Shown in pieces: positions 16,888 through 26,488 of a DNA stretch of 64,000 nucleotides. The stretch comes from Rugamonas apoptosis (GTDB taxonomy: Bacteria; Pseudomonadota; Gammaproteobacteria; Burkholderiales; Burkholderiaceae_D). The DNA is taken from NCBI RefSeq assembly GCF_014042355.1, contig NZ_JACEZU010000014.1:124001-188000 (forward strand). The letters are read 5' to 3'. The notes below the pieces were generated by a model. That model saw nothing but the letters and a program-made list of their open reading frames with translations. It searched no databases and was not told the DNA's origin. How positions within the stretch are numbered: the first letter of the stretch is position 1; each line of letters starts with the position of its first letter. Both the position numbers and the translations under genes were made by a program.

Positions 16888-17614
16888 GACGGCGGCCGCC
16901 CAGGGCGGCTTCACCTACCTGAGCGTGATCGTGCTGGTGGCCATCATCGGCCTGGTGACGGCCACCACGCTCAAGGTGGGCAGCGTGCTGCAGCGCAGCC
17001 GGGCCGAGCGGGAATTACTCAACGTCGGCGCCACCTTCAGTGACGCCCTGCAAAGCTATGCCAGCGCCACCCCGAGCGGCCAGCCTACGCAACCGGGCTC
17101 GCTCAAGGACTTGCTGAAGGACCCGCGCTTTCCCGGCACCCGCCGGCACCTGCGCAAGATTTTTGTCGATCCCATCACGGGCAAGGCCGAATGGGGCCTG
17201 GTGCGGCTGGGTGAAGGGGAGGGCAAGGAGGGCGTTGGCAAAGGCGATGGCAAGGGCGGCATCGTGGCCGTATACAGCCTGTCGGATGCACCGCCGGTTA
17301 AGGTCGGCAACTTTCCCATCCGGTTCCAGGCGTTCGAGGGCCGGGCGCACATCTCGGACTGGAAATTCACGCTGACGGGCAAGCCCGCCACGGCCGCTCC
17401 TGTGGCGCCGATACAACCATCGATTCCACTCAAGCATGACGCAACGCCGGTTGATGGCCAGCCCACCGCGCCGGCGCCGGCCGCCGAGCCTGCCGCGCAG
17501 CCAGCCGCAGTGCCGGCGCCCGTTGCGCACGCGGACAACGACGCCATCACCACGCCCGCCGAACCGGCCGCCGCGCCGGTGGGCGCGGCGCCACCAGCGG
17601 CTGCGCAGCAATAA
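16853..17614 (+). CDS. atypical pseudopilin lacking Glu5, with Pro/Ala-rich tail
   Basis: Starting at ATG 16853 (inside the previous gene), this 253-residue protein has a prepilin-like segment GG-FTYLSVIVLVAIIGLVT. Position +5 of the mature protein would be Ser, not Glu. In type II systems loss of Glu5 is typical of the tip pseudopilin GspK, so this may cap the fibre (inference). After the helix it has DPRFPGTRRHLRKIFVDPITGKAEW and a strand-rich region (FPIRFQAFEGRAHISDWKF). A tail of roughly 75 residues rich in Pro and Ala follows. It is the last gene of the operon; no T-run terminator is visible after it. Confidence 0.72.
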   Translation: MTAAASHTATGRTAAAQGGFTYLSVIVLVAIIGLVTATTLKVGSVLQRSRAERELLNVGATFSDALQSYASATPSGQPTQPGSLKDLLKDPRFPGTRRHLRKIFVDPITGKAEWGLVRLGEGEGKEGVGKGDGKGGIVAVYSLSDAPPVKVGNFPIRFQAFEGRAHISDWKFTLTGKPATAAPVAPIQPSIPLKHDATPVDGQPTAPAPAAEPAAQPAAVPAPVAHADNDAITTPAEPAAAPVGAAPPAAAQQ

Positions 17615-17787
17615 TATTCACGCGGCGGGCCCGCAAATATCACCTATTGTCACGAAAGTAGTGTGCTACAGAAATGCATTTCTCATCATGTAAAAACGTT
17701 GATAAAAAACAATTCAAAATGGAATATTTACAATGCGAATTAATGCAAATATGCTACTATTGTGACCAGTAGTACTTCATTAACTTA

Positions 17788-17810
17788 TTGGTTGGCGCAA
17801 GCGCAACCAA
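17788..17810 (+). promoter_or_regulatory. inverted repeat upstream of the PEP-CTERM gene
   Basis: TTGGTTG (17788-17794) and CAACCAA (17804-17810) form perfect arms, and inner CGC/GCG pairs extend the stem with a single bulged G. It lies 24-46 bp before the ATG at 17834, so it could act as an operator or as a hairpin in the mRNA leader that affects translation or stability. Its function is unknown. Confidence 0.5.
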
Positions 17811-17833
17811 GTTCATTTTTAGGGATTTTCCTC

Positions 17834-18313
17834 ATGAAATTGAAATATATCGTTGCCGGCCTGCTGGCCGCAGCCTCGTTCTCCGCTTTCGCTGGCGATC
17901 AGACGTTGAATATCGTTGCTGACGGCAAAACGCACGTCTTTACCGCTGACATTGGCGACGGCATCCTGTCCGGTGGCCACGACCTGATCACCCTGGGCAA
18001 CCTGGGTGCTGGCACCTACAAGATCGGCTTGACCGTGTCGGGCCAGAACCTGAGCTTCAACGATGTAACGTCCAACTTGAACGGTCAGCATGGCCATGCC
18101 ATCGAATTCGATGGTCTGGAGTTCTTCGGTGTGAAATACAATGGCGTAGGCCCATTTGTGCTCGACCTGGCTGGTACGGCTTACAGTGGCGCCGGCTACA
18201 GCGGCACCTACAACGTGTCGGCCGTACCTGAGCCAGAAACCTATGGCATGCTGCTGGGCGGCCTGGCACTGATGGGCGTTGTGGCCCGTCGCAAAGCCAA
18301 GAAATCGGCTTAA
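17834..18313 (+). CDS. PEP-CTERM sorting domain protein (small)
   Basis: This 159-residue exported protein has a signal peptide (MKLKYIVAGLLAAASFSAFAG), a beta-rich body without known catalytic residues (HVFTADIGDGILSGGHDLITLG; GHAIEFDGLEFFG), and the sorting tail VPEPETYGMLLGGLALMG followed by ARRKAKKSA. The body layout is like the short FxDxF-type PEP-CTERM proteins common in Oxalobacteraceae, but I do not see that motif clearly. It has its own AT-rich upstream region and a strong terminator, so it is a single-gene unit. Codon use is less GC-rich than in the neighbouring secretion genes, consistent with high expression. It probably ends up on the cell surface or in the exopolysaccharide matrix. 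Confidence 0.9.
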   Translation: MKLKYIVAGLLAAASFSAFAGDQTLNIVADGKTHVFTADIGDGILSGGHDLITLGNLGAGTYKIGLTVSGQNLSFNDVTSNLNGQHGHAIEFDGLEFFGVKYNGVGPFVLDLAGTAYSGAGYSGTYNVSAVPEPETYGMLLGGLALMGVVARRKAKKSA

Positions 18314-18330
18314 TTCGCTGCCAGCGAAAT

Positions 18331-18358
18331 AAAAAAACCCGCTGCGGCGGGTTTTTTT
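18331..18358. terminator. bidirectional rho-independent terminator
   Basis: An A-run, a CCCGC/GCGGG stem and a seven-T run give terminators on both strands. It serves the PEP-CTERM gene (plus) and murJ (minus), which converge here. Confidence 0.9.
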
Positions 18359-18380
18359 ACCTCTGGACTCCGGCGTTGCC

Positions 18381-19931
18381 TCAGCGGGCCATGCGCTTGA
18401 AGTCGCGCAGCCGGAAGCCCATGGCCAGCAGGGCGCCGAAATAGACGGCGCCGCTGACGGCGATGACGAGCAACAAGGCGCCGGCGCGCAGCAGCGCGTG
18501 CTGCTGCATGCCCAGCCAGTCCACCAGGCTGGCGCTGTACCAGGCGGCCGCGCCCATGGCGGCGCAGGCCAGCACCACCCGCACGAAGAACCAGCCCCAG
18601 CCCGGCAGCGGATGGTAGATGCCGCGCTTGCGCAAGCCCGTGTACAGGAAAGCGGCGTTGACGCAGGCGCCCAGGCCGATCGACAGGGCCAGGCCGGCCA
18701 CGGCGATGTAGGGTACGAACAGCATATTCATCAACTGGGTCGCCACCAGCACCCCTACCGCGATCTTGACGGGGGTGCGGATGTCCTGGCGCGCATAAAA
18801 CGCGGGCGCCAGCGTCTTGACCAGGATGATGCCCAGCAGGCCGACGCTGTAGGCGATCAGGGGCCGGGCCGACATGGCGGCCGCGTGGTCGGAGAACTTA
18901 CCGTAGTGGAACAGCGTCGTGATCAGCGGCTCGGCCAGCGTGGCCATGCCCACGGCCGACGGCAGGGCCAGCAGGAAGGTCAGGCGCAAGCCCCAGTCCA
19001 GCAGGTTGGAGTATTCCTCGGTGTCGCCATCGGCGTTGGCTTTGGACAGGCTGGGCAGCAGGATGGTGCCCAGCGCCACGCCCAGCATGGCGGTGGGGAA
19101 TTCCATCAGCCGGTCCGCGTACGATAGCCAGGAAATACTGCCCTCGGCCAGTCGCGAGGCGATGCTGGTGTTGATCATCAGGCTGATCTGGGCGGCCGAG
19201 ACGGCGAACACGGCCGGTCCCATCTTTTTCAGCACGCGGCGCACGCCGGGGTCGCTCAGACCGGCCGCCGGGTTCAGCGACAAGCGCGGTAGCATGCCGA
19301 TGCGCATCAGGGCCGGAACCTGCATGCCCACCTGCAGCACGCCGCCCACGAACACGGCGATGGCCATGGCGTAGATGGGCTGGGCCAGGTGCGATTGCAG
19401 GAACAGCGAGGCGGCGATGAACGACAGGTTCAGCAGCACCGGCGTGAAGGCCGGGATCTTGAATTCGCGCCAGGTGTTGAGGATGCCCCCGGCCAGCGCC
19501 ACGAACGACATGAAGCTAATATAAGGGAACATCAAGCGCGTCATCCACACGGCCGCGTCGAACGCGTCCGGGTCGGCGTGCAGGCCGGTGGCGATCAGGT
19601 ACACGAACACGGGCGCGCCGACGATGCCGGCCACGCTCACCAGCAGGGTGGCCCACACCAGCGTGTTGGCTACATGGTCGGCCAGCGTCTTGCTCGCCTC
19701 CTGGCCGTGCTGGCTCTTGTATTCCGACAGGATGGGGACGAACGCTTGCGAGAACGCGCCTTCGGCGAACAGGCGCCGCAGCAGGTTGGGTATGCGGAAC
19801 GCGACGATGAAGGCGTCGGTGTAGGCGCCGGCGCCAAAGGCGCGCGCGAACAGGGTTTCGCGCAACAGGCCCGTCACGCGGGAAAGCAGGGTCATGCTGG
19901 AGATGCCAGCGAGGGTTTTGAGCAAGTTCAT
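18381..19931 (-). CDS. murJ: lipid II flippase MurJ (MviN)
   Basis: This 516-residue polytopic membrane protein has about 14 predicted transmembrane segments. It begins LLKTLAGISSMTLLSRVTGLLRE and continues ARAFGAGAYTDAFIVAFRIPNLLRRLFAEGAFSQAFVPI, the MurJ family signature. It flips lipid II across the inner membrane for peptidoglycan synthesis and is essential in most bacteria. Length is normal. It is divergent from rpsT, an arrangement common in Betaproteobacteria, and ends at a shared terminator with the PEP-CTERM gene. Confidence 0.96.
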   Translation of the reverse strand: MNLLKTLAGISSMTLLSRVTGLLRETLFARAFGAGAYTDAFIVAFRIPNLLRRLFAEGAFSQAFVPILSEYKSQHGQEASKTLADHVANTLVWATLLVSVAGIVGAPVFVYLIATGLHADPDAFDAAVWMTRLMFPYISFMSFVALAGGILNTWREFKIPAFTPVLLNLSFIAASLFLQSHLAQPIYAMAIAVFVGGVLQVGMQVPALMRIGMLPRLSLNPAAGLSDPGVRRVLKKMGPAVFAVSAAQISLMINTSIASRLAEGSISWLSYADRLMEFPTAMLGVALGTILLPSLSKANADGDTEEYSNLLDWGLRLTFLLALPSAVGMATLAEPLITTLFHYGKFSDHAAAMSARPLIAYSVGLLGIILVKTLAPAFYARQDIRTPVKIAVGVLVATQLMNMLFVPYIAVAGLALSIGLGACVNAAFLYTGLRKRGIYHPLPGWGWFFVRVVLACAAMGAAAWYSASLVDWLGMQQHALLRAGALLLVIAVSGAVYFGALLAMGFRLRDFKRMAR

Positions 19932-20043
19932 GGGGCGAGATTATAACGGTTGCAATAGTGCTCACGCGCACGTGGCGCTGGAATAGTTGGCCCCGCCGCC
20001 CCTGGCTGGCTCAAGAGGCCTTGCAATAATCTGAATTTTTGAA

Positions 20044-20072
20044 TTGCTCCGGTTGAAAAACATCGCTATAAT
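20044..20072 (+). promoter_or_regulatory. sigma-70 promoter of rpsT
   Basis: TTGCTC at 20044-20049 and a perfect TATAAT at 20067-20072 are 17 bp apart, pointing at rpsT. The resulting leader is about 140 nt and contains GTTTGGCAAAC (20164-20174) and GTTTGCAAAC (20182-20191), two neighbouring palindromes that could fold in the mRNA ahead of the ribosome site. Confidence 0.7.
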
Positions 20073-20219
20073 CGAAGGCTGTACAGAATTCTGTTACGCA
20101 GACACTAATGTTTGGCAGGCAGTAGTTTGACTCACATGGTTCGGCAGCTGCACTGAACGCACCTGTTTGGCAAACAATAATGTTTGCAAACGCACTTTGA
20201 CCCTGATTTAGGAAATTCC

Positions 20220-20486
20220 ATGGCAAATACCGCACAAGCGCGCAAACGCGCTCGTCAAGCAGTTAAGCAAAACGCACACAACTCGTCCCAGCGTTCGACC
20301 CTGCGCACCGCGATCAAAGCGGTACGTAAAGCGATCCAGGGTGGCGACAAAGCGGCCGCGGCCGCTATCTTCCAGGCATCCGTGTCGACCATCGACAGCA
20401 TCGCCGACAAGAAGATCATCCACAAAAACAAGGCCGCTCGCCACAAGAGCCGTCTGGCAGCTGCCCTGAAGGCACTGTCCGCTTAA
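20220..20486 (+). CDS. rpsT: 30S ribosomal protein S20
   Basis: This 88-residue, strongly basic protein begins [18 protein letters not shown] and has the S20 helical pattern ([39 protein letters not shown]). It binds 16S rRNA early in 30S assembly. The ATG at 20220 follows AGGAAA. The transcript has a good promoter, a structured leader and a rho-independent terminator. In Enterobacteria S20 represses its own translation; a similar control through the leader is possible but not shown. Confidence 0.98.
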   Translation: MANTAQARKRARQAVKQNAHNSSQRSTLRTAIKAVRKAIQGGDKAAAAAIFQASVSTIDSIADKKIIHKNKAARHKSRLAAALKALSA

Positions 20487-20533
20487 TTTCCTGCTGATCG
20501 CGGCCACGGCTGCGACAGGGAGTACAGCAAGAG

Positions 20534-20564
20534 CCCGCCTGACCTCTGGTCAGCGCGGGTTTTG
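20534..20564 (+). terminator. rho-independent terminator of rpsT
   Basis: CCCGC-CTGACC and GGTCAG-c-GCGGG arms around a TCT loop are followed by TTTT, 48 bp after the rpsT stop. Confidence 0.85.
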
Positions 20565-20643
20565 TCGTTTGCGCTTCCCGGTTTCCGCTTCCGTGCCGCG
20601 CGCCGCAGTGCGCCATCTTGTTCCGCGCGCCGGCGACGGACGT

Positions 20644-20672
20644 AAAAAAAGGCAGGACGCGCCTGCCTTTTT
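20644..20672 (-). terminator. terminator of the Ala-rich peptide gene
   Basis: GGCAGG/CCTGCC stem flanked by A7 and T5 runs; on the minus strand it follows the stop at 20689 by about 17 bp. It would also work in the plus direction. Confidence 0.8.
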
Positions 20673-20688
20673 GATGGAGCCGGAAAGA

Positions 20689-20919
20689 TTACTTGGCGGC
20701 TGGTGCCGAAGCTTCAGCGGAAGCGGAGGCCGAAGCAGCTTTCTTGGCTTTATGGGCTTTCTTGGCTTTCTTCGCAGGAGCAGCGGCTTCGGCCGAAGCG
20801 GAAGCGGAAGCAGCGGAAGCCATAGGAGCGGAAGCCGATGCGGATGCCGACGCTGGAGCAGCGGCGAAAGCGGAAGCGGCGAACAGGGATGCAACCAGAG
20901 CAGCGATGATTTTAGACAT
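20689..20919 (-). CDS. small exported Ala/Ser/Lys low-complexity protein
   Basis: This 76-residue protein begins with a signal peptide (SKIIAALVASLFAASAFA, cleavage after AFAA). The mature part is built almost only of Ala, Ser, Pro, Lys and Glu: ASASASA blocks alternate with a basic stretch AKKAKKAHKAKKA. It has no enzymatic motif. An AAGGAA ribosome site sits just before the ATG and a terminator follows, so it is a real single-gene unit. The DNA shows tandem GAAGCG/GCCGAAGC-type repeats, so its length may vary between strains. The basic patch could bind acidic polymers (DNA or polysaccharide); that is speculation. Comparable short alanine-rich exported proteins are common and unannotated in Burkholderiales. 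Confidence 0.75.
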   Translation of the reverse strand: MSKIIAALVASLFAASAFAAAPASASASASAPMASAASASASAEAAAPAKKAKKAHKAKKAASASASAEASAPAAK

Positions 20920-21068
20920 GTCAGTTCCTTTGGCGGTTGAAGAAATCAAGGATTCAAGTGAATCTGCTCTCCTTAACGTGGGCGGGAAATTGTCCGTTGA
21001 CATGATTTCTCGAAAAAATCCCCATTTTCTGAAAATATTTTTGCTGCGCCGCAACATGGTGCCACTGC

Positions 21069-21629
21069 TTATTTTCCCAGTTCGGCCGGCGTCACGGCCC
21101 GCCATTCACCGGGCATGAGCGGATGGCTGGCCAGCGAAATGGCGCCGATGGCGCTGCGCACCAGCCGCAGCGTGGGCAGGCCGACGGCCGCCGTCATGCG
21201 CCGCACCTGGCGATTCTTTCCTTCCTGCAGCGTGATGGCCAGCCAGCTGGTGGGCTGGTCGGCCCGCTGGCGGATCGGCGGGTTGCGCGGCCACAGCCAT
21301 TCCGGCTCGGCGATGCGCACCGCCTTGCACGGTTGGGTGGTGAAGTCACCCAGGTCGATCGGCGCCTGCAGCCGGGCCAGGCTGTCGGCGTCGGGCACGC
21401 CATCCACCTGCACCAGGTAAGTCTTCGGTTGCTTATGGGCGGGGTGGGCGATGTCGTGCTGCAGCTTGCCGTCGTCGGTCAGCAGCAGCAAGCCCTCGCT
21501 GTCGGCGTCAAGCCGGCCGGCCGGGTAGATGTTGGGGATCTGCAGGTAGTCAGCCAGGGTGGGGCGGCCTTCCTGCGGCGAGAACTGGCACAGCACCTGG
21601 AACGGCTTGTTGAATAGTATTAAAGACAT
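21069..21629 (-). CDS. rluE: 23S rRNA pseudouridine synthase RluE-like
   Basis: This 186-residue protein of the RsuA/RluB/E/F family has no S4 domain. It starts SLILFNKPFQVLCQFS, has the catalytic motif GRLDADSEGLLLLT with the nucleophilic Asp, HKQPKTYLVQVDG, and a C-terminal EGKNRQVRRMTAAVGLPTLRLVR. The short, S4-free form matches RluE, which modifies U2457 of 23S rRNA in E. coli. The specific target here is inferred. It is divergent from icd. Confidence 0.9.
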   Translation of the reverse strand: MSLILFNKPFQVLCQFSPQEGRPTLADYLQIPNIYPAGRLDADSEGLLLLTDDGKLQHDIAHPAHKQPKTYLVQVDGVPDADSLARLQAPIDLGDFTTQPCKAVRIAEPEWLWPRNPPIRQRADQPTSWLAITLQEGKNRQVRRMTAAVGLPTLRLVRSAIGAISLASHPLMPGEWRAVTPAELGK

Positions 21630-21859
21630 AGTTATATGGAGATCGATTGTGGTGTAGGCTTAAACGCCGGTGACGAAAAAGCCATAGCGCCTGGCAAAAT
21701 ACTGGTGCATAATGTGAAACGCGTGTCTTATGTCTTATAGAAGACTTGAGTTAAGACTCAGCCTAAACGTGGTAAATAGGTAACAAATTCAGATTGCAGA
21801 TCATGCCCTGGAAGCGCAACGACGTTGCCGCTTGCCGAGCGTCCACTTCGGAGAACACG

Positions 21860-23113
21860 ATGTATCAACATATCAAAGTCCCAGCCGACGGCAAGAAAAT
21901 CACCGTCAACGCCGATTTTTCCCTGAATGTACCAGATAACCCTATCCTTCCCTACATCGAAGGCGATGGCACCGGCGTCGATATCAGCCCGGTGATGATC
22001 AAAGTGATCGACGCGGCCGTGGCCAAGGCTTACGGCGGCAAGCGCAAGATCAGCTGGATGGAGATCTATGCCGGCGAGAAGTCGACCACCGTGTACGGCC
22101 CCGACGTGTGGCTGCCGGAAGAGACGCTGCAAGTACTGAAGGATTACGTGGTCTCCATCAAGGGCCCGCTGACCACCCCGGTCGGTGGCGGCATCCGCTC
22201 GCTCAACGTGGCCCTGCGCCAGCAGCTGGACCTGTATGTCTGCCTGCGCCCGGTGCGCTACTTCACGGGCGTGCCATCGCCGGTGAAAGAGCCGGAGAAG
22301 ACCGACATGGTGATCTTCCGCGAGAACTCGGAAGACATCTACGCCGGTATCGAATGGGCCGAAGGTTCGGACAACGCCAAGAAACTGATCGACTTCCTGG
22401 TCAAGGAAATGGGCGTGACCAAGATCCGCTTCCCGGAAACCTCGGGCATCGGCATCAAGCCCGTGTCGCGCCAGGGTACCCAGCGCTTGGTGCGCAAGGC
22501 GATCCAGTACGCGATCGACAATGACAAGCCATCCGTGACCATCGTTCACAAAGGCAACATCATGAAATACACGGAAGGCGGCTTCCGTGACTGGGCCTAC
22601 GAACTGGCCCAGAAGGAATTCGGCGCCGAGCTGATCGATGGCGGCCCATGGTGCAAGTTCAAGAATCCGAAGACCGGTCGCGAGATCACGGTCAAGGATT
22701 CGATCGCTGATGCATTCCTGCAACAGATCCTGCTGCGTCCCGCTGAATACAGTGTGATCGCCACCCTGAACCTGAACGGCGACTACATCTCGGACGCGCT
22801 GGCGGCCCAGGTGGGCGGCATCGGCATCGCGCCGGGCGCCAACCTGTCGGACTCCGTGGCCATGTTCGAAGCCACCCACGGCACCGCGCCGAAATACGCT
22901 GGCAAGGATTACGTGAACCCCGGTTCGCTGATCCTGTCGGCCGAAATGATGCTGCGCCACATGGGCTGGACCGAGGCGGCCGACCTGGTGATCGACTCGA
23001 TGCAGAAATCGATCGCCTCCAAGCGCGTTACCTACGACTTCGCACGCCTGATGGAAGGTGCGACCCAGGTGTCGTGCTCGGGCTTCGGCGACGTGATGAT
23101 CGCCAATATGTAA
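21860..23113 (+). CDS. icd: NADP-dependent isocitrate dehydrogenase
   Basis: This 417-residue TCA-cycle enzyme oxidises isocitrate to 2-oxoglutarate. Family features include [16 protein letters not shown] near residue 35, the substrate-binding and phosphorylation loop [25 protein letters not shown], and [26 protein letters not shown] followed by [14 protein letters not shown], the NADP-type coenzyme region. ATG 21860 gives the normal start (MYQHIKVP). The Ser in the ENSED loop would be the target of AceK in species that have it. A strong terminator follows. Confidence 0.97.
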   Translation: MYQHIKVPADGKKITVNADFSLNVPDNPILPYIEGDGTGVDISPVMIKVIDAAVAKAYGGKRKISWMEIYAGEKSTTVYGPDVWLPEETLQVLKDYVVSIKGPLTTPVGGGIRSLNVALRQQLDLYVCLRPVRYFTGVPSPVKEPEKTDMVIFRENSEDIYAGIEWAEGSDNAKKLIDFLVKEMGVTKIRFPETSGIGIKPVSRQGTQRLVRKAIQYAIDNDKPSVTIVHKGNIMKYTEGGFRDWAYELAQKEFGAELIDGGPWCKFKNPKTGREITVKDSIADAFLQQILLRPAEYSVIATLNLNGDYISDALAAQVGGIGIAPGANLSDSVAMFEATHGTAPKYAGKDYVNPGSLILSAEMMLRHMGWTEAADLVIDSMQKSIASKRVTYDFARLMEGATQVSCSGFGDVMIANM

Positions 23114-23141
23114 GCGGCGGCGCGGCCTGTGCCGTGCTACT

Positions 23142-23177
23142 AAAAAGCCCCGTTCTCGCGAGAGGGCGGGGCTTTTT
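23142..23177 (+). terminator. rho-independent terminator of icd
   Basis: AAAAAGCCCC and GGGGCTTTTT arms around GTTCTCGCGAGAGGC, 28 bp after the icd stop; symmetrical, so it may also stop antisense transcription. Confidence 0.9.
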
Positions 23178-23239
23178 GCCGGGTGCTCAACGCATGATGG
23201 CGTGACGCCGGCGCAACAGCCGGGCCCGCCTTCGGGACG

Positions 23240-23266
23240 AAAAAAAACCCCGCAGGGCGGGGTTTT
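23240..23266 (-). terminator. terminator of the cold-shock gene
   Basis: CCCCGC/GCGGGG stem with an A8 run on the plus strand that becomes a T-run on the minus strand, 20 bp beyond the csp stop. Confidence 0.88.
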
Positions 23267-23285
23267 CGACTTCCGTAGTGGGCGC

Positions 23286-23489
23286 TTACGCCGACTGGAT
23301 GTTGGAAGCTTGCTTGCCTTTAGGGCCTTGCGTGACTTCGAACTGAACTTTTTGACCTTCTTTGAGGGTCTTGAAACCGTTCATGTTGATCGCGGAGAAG
23401 TGAGCGAACAAATCCTCACCGCCGTCATCTGGAGTGATGAAGCCAAAACCTTTGGAATCATTGAACCACTTAACAGTACCTGTTGCCAT
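23286..23489 (-). CDS. cold-shock protein, CspA family
   Basis: This 67-residue single cold-shock domain protein begins [18 protein letters not shown] and has the second RNA-binding motif DLFAHFSAI. It is a small nucleic-acid-binding OB fold that melts RNA secondary structure. The five-strand layout and length are standard. The gene has a long leader (about 110 nt) from a minus-strand promoter near 23608-23636; long structured leaders are typical of cold-inducible csp genes. Whether this copy is cold-induced cannot be told from sequence. Confidence 0.95.
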   Translation of the reverse strand: MATGTVKWFNDSKGFGFITPDDGGEDLFAHFSAINMNGFKTLKEGQKVQFEVTQGPKGKQASNIQSA

Positions 23490-23812
23490 AAAAAGAACTT
23501 TCAAATAAAAACTGATCACACGAGCCATAAAGGCAAGAAGCTTCTTGCCCCCTCCTCACGCCTCACTTCTTATCAACATGTACATTTCTGCACACAGTCG
23601 ATAACGCATTGTTAGCGCGTGGATTTTTAAAGTCAAGCGCTTTCGAGGGTGTTTTGCTATTTTTAAGACAATTGGCACAAAAACAACTCTTGAATTTCCC
23701 GTCCCGGGCGCCATCTGCGCGGGGATGAGAAAACGCGTAAGATGGACAACAAATGGCAAGGCGCTGAGAAATGCGCATTGCAACAATCCCGAAAGCATTA
23801 GAATATAAGCGT
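23490..23812. other. csp leader and csp-clpS intergenic region
   Basis: About 320 bp between divergent csp and clpS. It holds the csp promoter and leader on the minus strand, including the perfect 18-bp palindrome at 23532-23549. The clpS-proximal part has TTGCAA at 23778 with TAGAAT/TATAAG-like hexamers near 23799-23809 at non-ideal spacing, so the clpS promoter is uncertain. Confidence 0.5.
23608..23636 (-). promoter_or_regulatory. sigma-70-type promoter of the csp gene
   Basis: Read on the minus strand, TTGACT (23636-23631) and TAACAA (23614-23609) are 16 bp apart (17 bp to AACAAT). It gives a leader of roughly 110 nt ahead of the csp ATG at 23489. Confidence 0.6.
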
Positions 23813-24111
23813 ATGGCAACCAAGCATGACACTGAAACCCTGCTGGAGCGGCAAACGCTGAAGCCGCCACCTCTCTACCAGGTGGCGCTGCTGAATGATG
23901 ACTACACGCCGATGGAATTCGTCGTCGCCATCATCCAGGAGTATTTCAACAAGGACAGAGAAACGGCCACGCAGATCATGCTCAGCGTGCACCAGCACGG
24001 CAAGGGCGTGTGTGGCGTGTTTTCCAAGGACATAGCCTGTACCAAAGTGGAGTTCGTTTTAACGCATGCGCGCAAGGCAGGCCACCCCCTGCAGTGTGTG
24101 ATGGAGGAAGT

Positions 24112-24115
<4 letters not shown>
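23813..24115 (+). CDS. clpS: ATP-dependent Clp protease adaptor ClpS
   Basis: This 100-residue protein has the ClpS core: [19 protein letters not shown], with the NDDYT motif that binds N-degron substrates, and a late [12 protein letters not shown]. ClpS delivers proteins with destabilising N-terminal residues (Phe, Leu, Tyr, Trp) to ClpAP. ATG 23813 (MATKHD) is chosen; the upstream in-frame ATG at 23771 would add an unusual N-terminus. It overlaps clpA by 4 bp (ATGA), the standard arrangement. Confidence 0.97.
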
Positions 24116-26412
<2,297 letters not shown>

Positions 26413-26434
26413 GCCGCTTGCCGGCAGACCCAAG

Positions 26435-26460
26435 AACCCGCATGCGTGCGGGTTTTTTTT
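26435..26460 (+). terminator. rho-independent terminator of clpA
   Basis: AACCCGCA and TGCGGGTT arms around TGCG, then a run of T; 23 bp after the clpA stop. Confidence 0.9.
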
Positions 26461-26488
26461 CGGCCCGACCGGGCAGTCTGCGCTGCGC

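Noticed and set aside
8137-17614. Calling the operon a complete canonical T2SS
   Set aside because: GspC, L and M are replaced by PilM-P-like proteins, GspH, I, J and K are not recognisable, and no prepilin peptidase is present.
21720-21780. GTCTTA-type repeats upstream of icd as an operator
   Set aside because: The copies are imperfect and irregularly spaced, too weak to support a site.
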